Under the pieces are notes generated by a model that worked only from the letters and a program-made list of their open reading frames with translations, was not told where the DNA came from and did not search any database. Shown here piece by piece: positions 35,874 to 43,156 of a stretch of 64,000 nt of DNA. Source of the DNA: Selenomonadales bacterium (GTDB lineage: Bacteria; Bacillota; Negativicutes; Sporomusales; UBA7701); contig JARKPR010000067.1 of the NCBI GenBank assembly GCA_029975165.1, positions 1 to 64,000 of the forward strand. Reading direction: 5' to 3'. Both the position numbers and the translations under genes were made by a program. Within the stretch, counting starts at the first letter, position 1. Each line of letters starts with the position of its first letter.

Positions 35874-35905
35874 CCCCGAGCCCTTATGCTCATAAGGGCT
35901 CGGGG
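35874..35905. other. Very stable intergenic hairpin between the SDR and Dabb genes
   Basis: CCCCGAGCCCTTAT and its perfect complement enclose a 4-base loop. No T tract follows on either strand, so it should stabilise or process the operon transcript rather than terminate it. It fills about a third of the 105-bp gap. Confidence 0.6.
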
Positions 35906-35931
35906 CCTTGGCATTTATTTGCTGTTGTCGG

Positions 35932-36672
35932 CTACATCATCAAGGCGCCGCCGTCGATGACGACGGTCTGGCCGGTGACCATATCCGCCGCCACGAGCAG
36001 CGGGATTACCACCGCGGCCACGTCCTCGGGACCGCACACACGTTCCAGGGGCGTGCCCTGGAAAAATTTCTTCACGCCGTCCTCGCGGCCGGCGTTCCAG
36101 CGGGTCATGACCGGCCCGGGGGCGACGCTGTTGACCCGCACTTCGGGGGCGAGAACCTGGGCCAGGGATTTCGTCAGGGTTATGGCGCCGCCTTTCGCGA
36201 CCGCGTAGGCGATCGAGCTGCCCCGCCCGTTGAAGCCGGCCAGGGAGGTGATGGTGACGATGCTGCCCCGTGTCTTTTTCAGGTGGGGGGCGGCCGCCCG
36301 GCAGACGAAGAACACGCCCTTGACGTTGACGGCCAGCGCCCGGTCCCAGTACTCTTCCTTGAGCCCTTCGAGGTCGGCCATGGGGACGAAGTCGGTGATG
36401 CCGGCGGCGTTCACGACATAGTCGAGCCGGCCCGTCGCGCCGATGATGCTGTCGATCATCGCCCGCACCTGCCGGTCGTCGGCGACGTCCGCCTTCACCG
36501 TGATGCCGGTGACGCCCTTGGCGTTGACGAGTTCGGCCGTTTCCGCGGCCTCCTTTTCCGAGCGGGAATAATTGATGACGATGTTCGCGCCCCGGCCCGC
36601 GAGCCCCAGCGCGACCTCCTTGCCGATGCCCGTGGCGCCGCCGGTGATCAAGGCCACTTTGCCATTATCCAT
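35932..36672 (-). CDS. Short-chain dehydrogenase/reductase (FabG-like)
   Basis: 246 residues of classical SDR. Cofactor motif TGGATGIGKEVAL, NAAGI, and the catalytic YAVAK preceded by the Ser region SLAGFNGRGS. An NADP preference is suggested by the basic residue in NYSRSEKEA after the second strand. The last residues ALMM are cut like FabG ends. The substrate is unknown. It lies 62 bp after the MFS carrier, under sigma-54 control with it, so it probably oxidises or reduces the imported compound. Confidence 0.88.
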   Translation of the reverse strand: MDNGKVALITGGATGIGKEVALGLAGRGANIVINYSRSEKEAAETAELVNAKGVTGITVKADVADDRQVRAMIDSIIGATGRLDYVVNAAGITDFVPMADLEGLKEEYWDRALAVNVKGVFFVCRAAAPHLKKTRGSIVTITSLAGFNGRGSSIAYAVAKGGAITLTKSLAQVLAPEVRVNSVAPGPVMTRWNAGREDGVKKFFQGTPLERVCGPEDVAAVVIPLLVAADMVTGQTVVIDGGALMM

Positions 36673-36734
36673 AAATATCCCTCCATTCGCTGCGACATGC
36701 TGCGGTTCCGGTTGTTTTCCCCCACTGGCGGCAA

Positions 36735-38162
36735 TCAGGCTTTGACCTTATCGTCGCTGGCTGCGGAGGGGATGTGGACCATTGAGTCGATCTGTTCGAT
36801 CGATTTGTTGCGGGTCTCGACGCCGAAATAGCAGCAGATCACGATGACTATGCCGGCGGCGGCCCACAGGCCGAAGGCCGCGGGGATGGCCTCGATCGTG
36901 GCTTTCGGGGAAACGAGGTTCGAGCTGCCGGCGAAGATGGCCAGGGCCACCGGGCCGAGCATCTTGCCCAGGCCGCCCATGCCGTAGCCCACGCCCATTC
37001 CCAGGGCCCGGACGTGCTTGGGCCAGACCTCCGAGGCGTACGGGCCGATGACCGCCATACCGCCGTTGGCGAAGAAGTACGAGCAGATGATCGCCAGCCA
37101 GAATACGGACACGCCGTTCCAGGTGACATCGTAGTTCAGGCCGGCGAACGCGAGGACGACGGCGCAGCCGCCGCCGATGAGCATGCCGGATTTGCGGCGG
37201 CCGACGAACTCGGACATGAAGGCCCAGAACCACCGGCCGGCAAAACCGGCCATCGCCACCGGGAAGAACATCTTGGCCGCATCGGCCGGAGAGACCTGGA
37301 GCACGAGGGTGAAAAGCGTCGCCGCCCACAGCGTGATGCCGTAGTCGCATGTCTGCAGGCAGAAATTGGTCATGCAGGCGACCACCAGGCTGCGGGGGTA
37401 TTTGAACAGTTCCGTGACGCTTATTTTGCGGGCCTGGGCGGCCGCGACGGCGCCGCCGGCCTGCAGGTCCTCGGCCTTGTAGGTTTCCGTGCTCTGCGTG
37501 ACCCAGTTGATGGCCTTGACCGCCTCTTCGTAGCGGCCTTTGGAAAGCAGCCAGCGCGGCGATTCCGGCACCCACGCCCGGATGAGGAGGGTGAGCAGGG
37601 CCGGCAGCAGGGCGACGAGGAAGAGGCCCCGCCAGCCGATCAGCGGCGTGAGGTAACCGGCGACCGTGCTGCCGATCATGATGCCGATGGGGATGAAGGC
37701 GGTGAGGATGCCGCTGATGGCGCCGCGATAGCGCGCCGGCACGAATTCCTGCACAAGCGGCAGGTCGACCGAGTACAGCCCGCCCACGCCGAAACCGACC
37801 AGGAACCGCATGGCGGACAGATATATCCAGCCGCCGTCGGGGGTAAGGTACATGAGACCGCTGGGGATCGAGAAGGTAAGAACGGTGATCATGAAGACGG
37901 GTCGCCGGCCGATTCTGTCCGCCATATAGCCGAAGAAAAACGCGCCGAACATCGCGCCGAGACCGGCGATCAGCAGCACGGTCGTGGCCTGGGCGAAGTT
38001 GAGCTTCCAGGGGGTGACGATGAACGCCAGGACGAAGCCGATCAGGAAGTAATCGAAGAATTCCAGCATGTCGCCGAGTATGGCGGCGGTGATGACCTTG
38101 TAATGGTTGACGGTCAGCTTGGCGTCATCCAGTTTGGCCAACAATTGGTCATAGGTGATCAT
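36735..38162 (-). CDS. MFS metabolite transporter, sugar/acid:proton symporter type
   Basis: 475 residues, 12 predicted helices. The MFS signature between helices 2 and 3 reads GYMADRIGRRPVFM, and after helix 6 PESPRWLL is the sugar-porter/acid-symporter motif. It is similar to aromatic acid and niacin-type proton symporters. The substrate is not defined. Start with GGAGGAGG. First gene of the MFS-SDR-Dabb operon. A consensus sigma-54 promoter lies 130-145 bp upstream and the activator gene is divergent. Confidence 0.9.
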   Translation of the reverse strand: MITYDQLLAKLDDAKLTVNHYKVITAAILGDMLEFFDYFLIGFVLAFIVTPWKLNFAQATTVLLIAGLGAMFGAFFFGYMADRIGRRPVFMITVLTFSIPSGLMYLTPDGGWIYLSAMRFLVGFGVGGLYSVDLPLVQEFVPARYRGAISGILTAFIPIGIMIGSTVAGYLTPLIGWRGLFLVALLPALLTLLIRAWVPESPRWLLSKGRYEEAVKAINWVTQSTETYKAEDLQAGGAVAAAQARKISVTELFKYPRSLVVACMTNFCLQTCDYGITLWAATLFTLVLQVSPADAAKMFFPVAMAGFAGRWFWAFMSEFVGRRKSGMLIGGGCAVVLAFAGLNYDVTWNGVSVFWLAIICSYFFANGGMAVIGPYASEVWPKHVRALGMGVGYGMGGLGKMLGPVALAIFAGSSNLVSPKATIEAIPAAFGLWAAAGIVIVICCYFGVETRNKSIEQIDSMVHIPSAASDDKVKA

Positions 38163-38291
38163 TTATGCGCCTCCTCCTTTGTCAAGCCGTTGGTTCATCC
38201 GCATCTTCCGGGTCAGGTTGCAGGCAGCCGCTCAGGCCGCTTATCACTCCCCCTCGCCTCTTTGTTGCGCGCAACTGCTGCCCTTCATATT

Positions 38292-38307
38292 TGCAAGAAA
38301 TGTGCCA
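38292..38307 (-). promoter_or_regulatory. Consensus sigma-54 (RpoN) -24/-12 promoter for the MFS operon
   Basis: On the minus strand TGGCAC (38302-38307), 5 bases, then TTGCA (38292-38296), an exact match to the TGGCAC-N5-TTGCA consensus including the invariant GG and GC. It points toward the MFS start, giving a leader of about 118 bases. Confidence 0.85.
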
Positions 38308-38368
38308 GGAACCGCCGGCGGCCGATCTACGGCCATCCTGCCTCATGCCGGCCGTTCGTCCTGATTCG

Positions 38369-38407
38369 ACAATTGGATACAAATGACCCACAATGGTATC
38401 CAATTGT
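38369..38407. promoter_or_regulatory. Upstream activator sequence for the divergent sigma-54 activator
   Basis: Perfect 12-base arms ACAATTGGATAC and GTATCCAATTGT are separated by 15 bases. The site is 62-100 bp upstream of the -24 element, the normal place for an enhancer site, and about 83 bp before the activator's own start, so it could also control that gene. Confidence 0.75.
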
Positions 38408-38489
38408 TTATTTTTTATCCAGACATGCCAGGAATTTCCCTGCCGGCGGCGAATTGTTCCCCCCAAAAAGCCGAAACGGGGGCGAAAAA

Positions 38490-40580
38490 ATGCTGTTGAC
38501 GGACGGCGTGCAGAAGGAATGGGCGGAACGCTTCAAAGCCGACGCCGAGATCAATCAGGAAGAGTATCATAATTTCCTCAACCACCTGGCGGCCGTCCGC
38601 GCCGACTGGGAGAGCTTCATGGCGACCGGCCGGACGGCGGCCGTGAAATACACCCGCCAGGAAGTGGTCGACTCGTGGAAGCGCTCCCGGCAGCGCAATA
38701 TCGACCCCTACGAGCTCGCCCCGCCGGTTACCGCCTCCGAAAAGGAGCTGGCCGCCAAACTGGCCAAAAACGAAGACCTCATCAACATCGCCTCGCCTTT
38801 CCTGGAGACGCTGCTGGCGAGCGTGAGCGGCTCGCAGTTCCGGATCGACCTCCTCGACAGCGAGATGTGCGTCCTCAAGCAGTTCGGCGAACAGGAACTG
38901 CTCGACACATCCCGCCGCAGCGGCATCGTCGTCGGTTCGCTCCGCAGCGAGCCGATCATGGGCACGAACGCGGTCGGCCTGGCGGCCATCCTCCGCAAGC
39001 CCATCCAGCTCGCCGGGCCGGAGCACTACAACACCAACCTCCACATCTGGACGTGCTCGTCCGCCCCGCTGTGCGACCAGGACGGCAACATCGTCGGCGG
39101 CATCAACATGTCGGGGCATTACCGCAAGGTCCACATGCACACCCTGGGCATGGTGGCGGCCCTGGCCAAGGCGATCGAATTCAGCCTCCACCAGCACTGG
39201 CTGCGCCGCGAGAAGGAGATAACCTCCAGCTACCTCAAGGGCATCGTCGATTCCATCTCCGACGGCCTGGTGGCCGTAAACGAAAAGGGCCTAGTAACGC
39301 TGATCAACCGCACGGCTTTACGGGCGCTGGCGCTCAAGGGCGAGGAAGCGCTCGATAAACGGGCCGACGAAATTTTCGACGCCAAGACCACCATGCTGGA
39401 CACGGTCAAAACCGGCCTGCTCATCCACGAACGGGAGCTGAACTTTTTCCGCCGCGGCAAGCGCAAGACGGTGTTCGGCAACTGCCTGCCGATAAAGATC
39501 GACGGCAAGCTCAAGGGCGGCCTGGCGGTGTTCAAGGACCTCGCCAACACCAGCCACCTGGTCAAGAACGCCGCCGGCTTCAAAGCCTATTTCCACTTCG
39601 AGGACGTCAAGGGCCGGAGCTCGAACTTCAAGTCGATCGTCGACCTCGCCCGCCAGGCGGCCTCCATCCCGTCGAACATCCTCCTGTCGGGGGAGAGCGG
39701 CACCGGCAAGGAGGTGTTCGCCCAGGCCATCCACAACGCCAGCCCGTACAGCGACGGCCCGTTCATCGGCATAAACTGCGCGGCCATACCGGTCGACCTC
39801 ATCGAAAGCGAGCTGTTCGGCTACGAGGGCGGCTCGTTCACCGGCGCCAAGCGCGAGGGCCGGCCGGGGAAGATGCAGCTGGCCGAAGGCGGCACGCTGT
39901 TCCTGGACGAGGTGAACAGCATGTCGGGGGCCATGCAGGCCAAGTTGCTCCGCGTCCTCCAGAACCGCTCGTTCACCCGCCTCGGCGGCCTGGCCGAGAT
40001 TCCCTTCCGGGCCCGGCTGATCGCCGCCACCAACTGCGACCTGTGGGAACAGGTGCGGTTCGGCAACTTCCGCGAGGACCTCTACTACCGCCTGAACGTC
40101 ATCAGCATCGACATCCCGCCGCTGCGCTTCCACGGCGAGGATATCCCCGAGTTGAGCGCCCATTTCTGCCTCAAGCTCAAGGAGCGGCTGGGGATCGACG
40201 TGACCATCTCCGCCCAGGCGCTCGCAATGCTGGCCGCCTACGACTGGCCCGGCAATGTCCGCGAGCTGGAGAACGTCATCGAGCGCAGCGCGGTGGCGGC
40301 CATCAGCCGGGGGGGCAGGATGATCGAGACGGCGGATATAGCGCATTACCGCGGCTTGAAGAAGACCGTAGGCGGACAGACCGAGTCGCCCAAATTCCCG
40401 CCCTACCCGGCCATCCAGGCCGACAGCCTGGACAGCGCCAGCAGGCTGGCGGTCGAAAACGCCCTGAAACGCTTCAGCGGCAACGTCTCCCAGGCGTCGC
40501 AGTTCCTGGGGGTAACGCGCAAGACCCTGTACCGCAAAATGGATAAGTACGGCCTGACGGCCGCGTCGTTTTTCAGCTGA
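38490..40580 (+). CDS. Sigma-54-dependent activator with GAF, PAS, AAA+ and Fis domains
   Basis: 696 residues, AcoR/DhaR-like layout. The N-terminal GAF-type sensor (about 60-220) contains GTNAVGLA and HIWTCSSAPLCD. A PAS domain (about 245-350) begins IVDSISDGLVAVNE. The AAA+ core has Walker A GESGTGKE (401-408), GSFTGA (448-453, usually GAFTGA) and Walker B GGTLFLDEV. The C-terminal Fis helix-turn-helix reads FSGNVSQASQFLGVTRKTLY. It should bind the palindrome at 38369-38407 and activate the sigma-54 promoter of the divergent MFS operon. The ATG at 38490 has GGGGGCG ahead; the open frame upstream is antisense to the MFS gene. Confidence 0.93.
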   Translation: MLLTDGVQKEWAERFKADAEINQEEYHNFLNHLAAVRADWESFMATGRTAAVKYTRQEVVDSWKRSRQRNIDPYELAPPVTASEKELAAKLAKNEDLINIASPFLETLLASVSGSQFRIDLLDSEMCVLKQFGEQELLDTSRRSGIVVGSLRSEPIMGTNAVGLAAILRKPIQLAGPEHYNTNLHIWTCSSAPLCDQDGNIVGGINMSGHYRKVHMHTLGMVAALAKAIEFSLHQHWLRREKEITSSYLKGIVDSISDGLVAVNEKGLVTLINRTALRALALKGEEALDKRADEIFDAKTTMLDTVKTGLLIHERELNFFRRGKRKTVFGNCLPIKIDGKLKGGLAVFKDLANTSHLVKNAAGFKAYFHFEDVKGRSSNFKSIVDLARQAASIPSNILLSGESGTGKEVFAQAIHNASPYSDGPFIGINCAAIPVDLIESELFGYEGGSFTGAKREGRPGKMQLAEGGTLFLDEVNSMSGAMQAKLLRVLQNRSFTRLGGLAEIPFRARLIAATNCDLWEQVRFGNFREDLYYRLNVISIDIPPLRFHGEDIPELSAHFCLKLKERLGIDVTISAQALAMLAAYDWPGNVRELENVIERSAVAAISRGGRMIETADIAHYRGLKKTVGGQTESPKFPPYPAIQADSLDSASRLAVENALKRFSGNVSQASQFLGVTRKTLYRKMDKYGLTAASFFS

Positions 40581-40581
40581 T

Positions 40582-40633
40582 AAAACGGTAAAATGGCCCG
40601 CGGACTAGTGTCCACGGGCCATTTTACCGTTTT
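40582..40633. terminator. Long bidirectional terminator
   Basis: Perfect 19-base arms (AAAACGGTAAAATGGCCCG and its complement) flank a 14-base loop. It lies between the convergent sigma-54 activator and LUD genes. Confidence 0.9.
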
Positions 40634-40640
40634 CCGGATC

Positions 40641-41282
40641 TTACAAACCCAGCTCCTCGCCGACGACGATGACGTGCACGTCGGTCAGCCGCGGCTTCTT
40701 GTGCATGATGGTGGTGATATTACAGATCCGCGTCGGGCCCTGGCAGTCCACGCACACCCCGGTCTGCGCGCAGGGGTTGGGGTAGCCGAGCCGTTTGTTG
40801 TTCGGCGGCGAAGCCCACAGCTTCACGCGGCTTTGCGCCTCGGCCACGTCCTTGACGATCTTGTTGATGCCGACGACGATGAACACTTTTTCCGGACCGT
40901 ACAGCATCGGCCCCACGCGGTTGCCGGTGGCGTCGACGTTCACGAGCTCGCCGTCTAGGGTGACGGCATTGGTGCCGGACAGGTATACGTCGGCCAGCAG
41001 GTGCTGGCGCCTGATGGCCTTTACCTCCTGCGGGCTGAGGCCGGGCTTCATGTAGTTGCCGACCGGGTTGCCGCGCTCTTCGAGCTGGGGAATGATCGCC
41101 AGCTCGTTCAGCGTCACCGACCCGCCGAAGCCGATGGTGGCGTCTGGCGGGATGAGCTCGAGCAGCATGGCCGCGGCCTCCTGGCGGTTCTGGACATAGG
41201 TGGCGGTGAAGTTGTTCTTGGTCAGCGCCTTGACCACTTTTTCCCCGAGGGTGTCACGGTGCCATCTGACAGAATCGTTCAT
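40641..41282 (-). CDS. LUD-domain protein (LutB/LutC-related, DUF162)
   Basis: 213 residues. The LUD domain is recognised by IPPDATIGFGGSVTLNELAI, VYLSGTNAVTLDGELVNVDATGNRVG and VFIVVGINKIVKD. Late in the sequence NPCAQTGVCVDCQGPTRICN is a Cys-rich stretch seen in single-gene LUD proteins. Family relatives LutB and LutC belong to lactate oxidation, but stand-alone LUD proteins have no proven reaction. It lies 42 bp after the FMN reductase gene, so they may form one unit. Confidence 0.88.
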   Translation of the reverse strand: MNDSVRWHRDTLGEKVVKALTKNNFTATYVQNRQEAAAMLLELIPPDATIGFGGSVTLNELAIIPQLEERGNPVGNYMKPGLSPQEVKAIRRQHLLADVYLSGTNAVTLDGELVNVDATGNRVGPMLYGPEKVFIVVGINKIVKDVAEAQSRVKLWASPPNNKRLGYPNPCAQTGVCVDCQGPTRICNITTIMHKKPRLTDVHVIVVGEELGL

Positions 41283-41324
41283 TTTCTATCCTCCGCATCT
41301 GTGTTTTTCTAGCAATTCTTTCTA

Positions 41325-41903
41325 TCAGCTATGGAGCTTTTTCAGCAGCGCGGCCATGTTCTTGCCCAGCGTCCGGAAGGTCTGCACGCCTTCGGCGTCG
41401 TTCTGCACGTCGCCGGGGTTGAGGGCCAGCGTCATGTTCCAGTAGCTCGAACCGGGGATGATCATCTCGCTGATGCCGAAGAAGAAGTTGATGGCCGAAT
41501 AGACGAAATTCGACCCGGCCCGCCGTACGGAGACCACCGCCGCCCCCACCTTGCCGCGCAGCATGTCGCCGCCGTTGGCCTTGGCCACGAACCCGCAGCG
41601 GTCGATGAGGGCCTTGACTTCGGGGGATACGTTGCTGAAATAGGTGGGCGAACCGATGATGATGCCGTCGGCCTGGCGGATCTTGTCGATGAAAATGTTC
41701 ATCTCGTCGTCCTGCCGGACACAGTGATTGTCCTTGTTCTCCCAGCACTTGCCGCACGACAGACAGCCGAAAACCTTGCGGCCGCCGAGCTGGACGAATT
41801 CGGTTTCGATGCCTTCCTTGCGCAGTTCGGCCAGGACGATCTCGATGCCCTGGGCGGTGTTGCCGCCCTGTCGCGGGCTGCCGTTAAAGGCTACGACTTT
41901 CAT
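41325..41903 (-). CDS. Flavodoxin-fold NADPH-dependent FMN reductase / iron-sulfur flavoprotein
   Basis: 192 residues. The FMN phosphate loop is FNGSPRQGGNT. The Cys motif CLSCGKCWENKDNHC (C-x2-C-x2-C-x7-C) is as in iron-sulfur flavoproteins that hold a [4Fe-4S] cluster, and SPTYFSNVSPEVKALIDR is the flavin-binding region. It probably moves electrons to quinone-like or nitro compounds. It is divergent from an HxlR regulator, whose likely operator overlaps this gene's -35 element. Confidence 0.88.
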   Translation of the reverse strand: MKVVAFNGSPRQGGNTAQGIEIVLAELRKEGIETEFVQLGGRKVFGCLSCGKCWENKDNHCVRQDDEMNIFIDKIRQADGIIIGSPTYFSNVSPEVKALIDRCGFVAKANGGDMLRGKVGAAVVSVRRAGSNFVYSAINFFFGISEMIIPGSSYWNMTLALNPGDVQNDAEGVQTFRTLGKNMAALLKKLHS

Positions 41904-41956
41904 AGATAACCTCCTCGTTCATGATGCCTCTCCCCGAGGGAAGGCTTCTATGCTAT

Positions 41957-41995
41957 AATATAGATACTGATGCAGTTTTTAGCAAGTACGTACTT
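41957..41995 (-). promoter_or_regulatory. Promoter of the FMN reductase with overlapping palindromic operator
   Basis: Minus-strand -35 TTGCTA (41980-41985), a 17-bp spacer and -10 TATATT (41957-41962). The perfect palindrome AAGTACGTACTT (41984-41995) abuts the -35 and lies 63 bp ahead of the divergent HxlR gene. HxlR-type regulators such as YodB act as redox-sensitive repressors at such sites. Confidence 0.6.
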
Positions 41996-42057
41996 ATAAG
42001 TGGTTTAGTATGTTTTGGATACCGGTAATCCGCGCAACGACACAGGAGGCGGCCGCG

Positions 42058-42426
42058 ATGCTCAAGTATAAGGACTGCGAGTACCAGTGCTCGATGGAGC
42101 TTACCCTGGCCCTCATCGGCGGCAAATGGAAGGCGCTCATCCTCTGGTATCTGGGGGAAAACACCGTGCGCTTCAGCGGGCTGCGGAAAGCGCTGCCGCG
42201 GATCACCCAGAAGATGCTGACCCAGCAGCTCAGGGAGCTTGAAGAGGACGGCCTGGTGGACCGGCACGTTTATACGCAGGTGCCGCCGAAGGTCGAATAC
42301 CGCCTGACCGCCGCCGGCAAAAGCCTGCTGCCCATCCTGGCGACGCTGTGCGAATGGGGCGGGAAATACGCGAACGCCGCCGAGCCCGGCGCCTGCGCCG
42401 CCACCTGCCGGCAGGCCGGCGAATGA
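42058..42426 (+). CDS. HxlR-family winged-helix regulator
   Basis: 122 residues. Conserved Cys near the N-terminus in [21 protein letters not shown], then [20 protein letters not shown] as recognition helix region and [18 protein letters not shown] as wing. Two or three further Cys close to the C-terminus (GACAATC) might add redox sensing. It probably represses the divergent FMN reductase. The start at 42058 has AGGAGG 8 bases upstream. Confidence 0.93.
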   Translation: MLKYKDCEYQCSMELTLALIGGKWKALILWYLGENTVRFSGLRKALPRITQKMLTQQLRELEEDGLVDRHVYTQVPPKVEYRLTAAGKSLLPILATLCEWGGKYANAAEPGACAATCRQAGE

Positions 42427-42444
42427 CCGCCCGCCACGACAAAT

Positions 42445-42475
42445 AAGTGCCCCCGCCTGTCCGGCGGGGGCACTT
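42445..42475. terminator. Bidirectional terminator between HxlR and sepF
   Basis: AAGTGCCCCCGCC and its perfect complement enclose a 5-base loop. T tracts are short. Confidence 0.8.
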
Positions 42476-42495
42476 CACGTTCCTATGGCGCGTCT

Positions 42496-42885
42496 TTATT
42501 TGCGTTTGGAGAAGGCGTACATTTCTTTGTTTATGTCGACATGGGGGGGCACGTAGATGACGACCGTGTCCGACACCCGCTGGCTGGCGCCGCCGGTGAC
42601 GACGATGAGGCCGCTGAGGAAGTCGCCGATGCGTTGCTGGACGGCGCTGTCGACGTCGGCGTAGTTTACCAGCACGGCGACGTTGGCTTTCAGGTAGTCG
42701 GCGCACAGCTTGACGTCGTCGTATTCCGCCGGGCTAGCGACGAACACCTTGAGGGCCGCCGGGTTCTGGCTGTGGACCCTGAGCTGGGCACGGCGGTCGC
42801 CGGCGGGCAGGGCCTCAACCGGCTGCGGTTCTTCTTCCACCGGCATGAGGAAGTTGGTCAGTTTGTCGATAAGACCGGGAGCCAA
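42496..42885 (-). CDS. sepF: Cell division protein SepF
   Basis: 129 residues. An N-terminal amphipathic segment (APGLIDKLTNFLMPVEEE) binds the membrane, a short linker follows, and the SepF domain reads KVFVASPAEYDDVKLCADYLKA in pieces, then GDFLSGLIVVTGGASQRVSD and VVIYVPPHVDI. SepF anchors FtsZ at the division site in Gram-positive-type lineages. The TTG at 42885 has AGGAGG 8 bases upstream and matches the usual N-terminus; a GTG three codons earlier sits directly on the site. The 270 bp upstream hold an AT-rich stretch and repeat copy B. Confidence 0.92.
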   Translation of the reverse strand: MAPGLIDKLTNFLMPVEEEPQPVEALPAGDRRAQLRVHSQNPAALKVFVASPAEYDDVKLCADYLKANVAVLVNYADVDSAVQQRIGDFLSGLIVVTGGASQRVSDTVVIYVPPHVDINKEMYAFSKRK

Positions 42886-43028
42886 GTTCCTCACCTCCTT
42901 GACATAATCTAGTGATAGAATCGTTTTTGATAAAAATTCGACATTATTTTCCTAATTCCTGCATGAAAATGGAATCTAATAGAGATTTCGTGGAAAATAG
43001 GCAAAAACTTAAGCAATTTGAATAGGAC

Positions 43029-43150
43029 AAAGCCGTCTAAAAGCTCCAGATGCAAGGCGCACCGGAGGCTGACACCGGAAGCGTACACGGGACGTACGCT
43101 GAGGATGGCAGCCGAGGAGCAACGCCGCAGATGGACTTTTAGGCGGCTTT
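43029..43150 (-). repeat. Dispersed structured repeat, copy B (122 bp)
   Basis: Arms AAAGCCGTCTAAAAG and CTTTTAGGCGGCTTT pair with one T-G wobble. Internal boxes are CTCCAGATGCAAGGC, GCGTAC/GTACGC around the loop ACGGGA, and AACGCCGCAGATGGAC. It begins 6 bp after the stop codon of nrdJ and has the same polarity relative to that gene as the other copies have to theirs. Confidence 0.85.
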
Positions 43151-43156
43151 CAAAGT

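Noticed and set aside
37014-38489. N-terminal extension of the sigma-54 activator by almost 500 codons.
   Set aside because: The extension is antisense to the MFS carrier and runs through its promoter and the activator site. The ATG at 38490 gives the normal domain layout.
43029-43150. Repeat copies interpreted as insertion sequence remnants.
   Set aside because: No transposase fragments or target-site duplications are visible, and arm covariation plus fixed polarity argue for conserved structure. A non-autonomous element is still possible.
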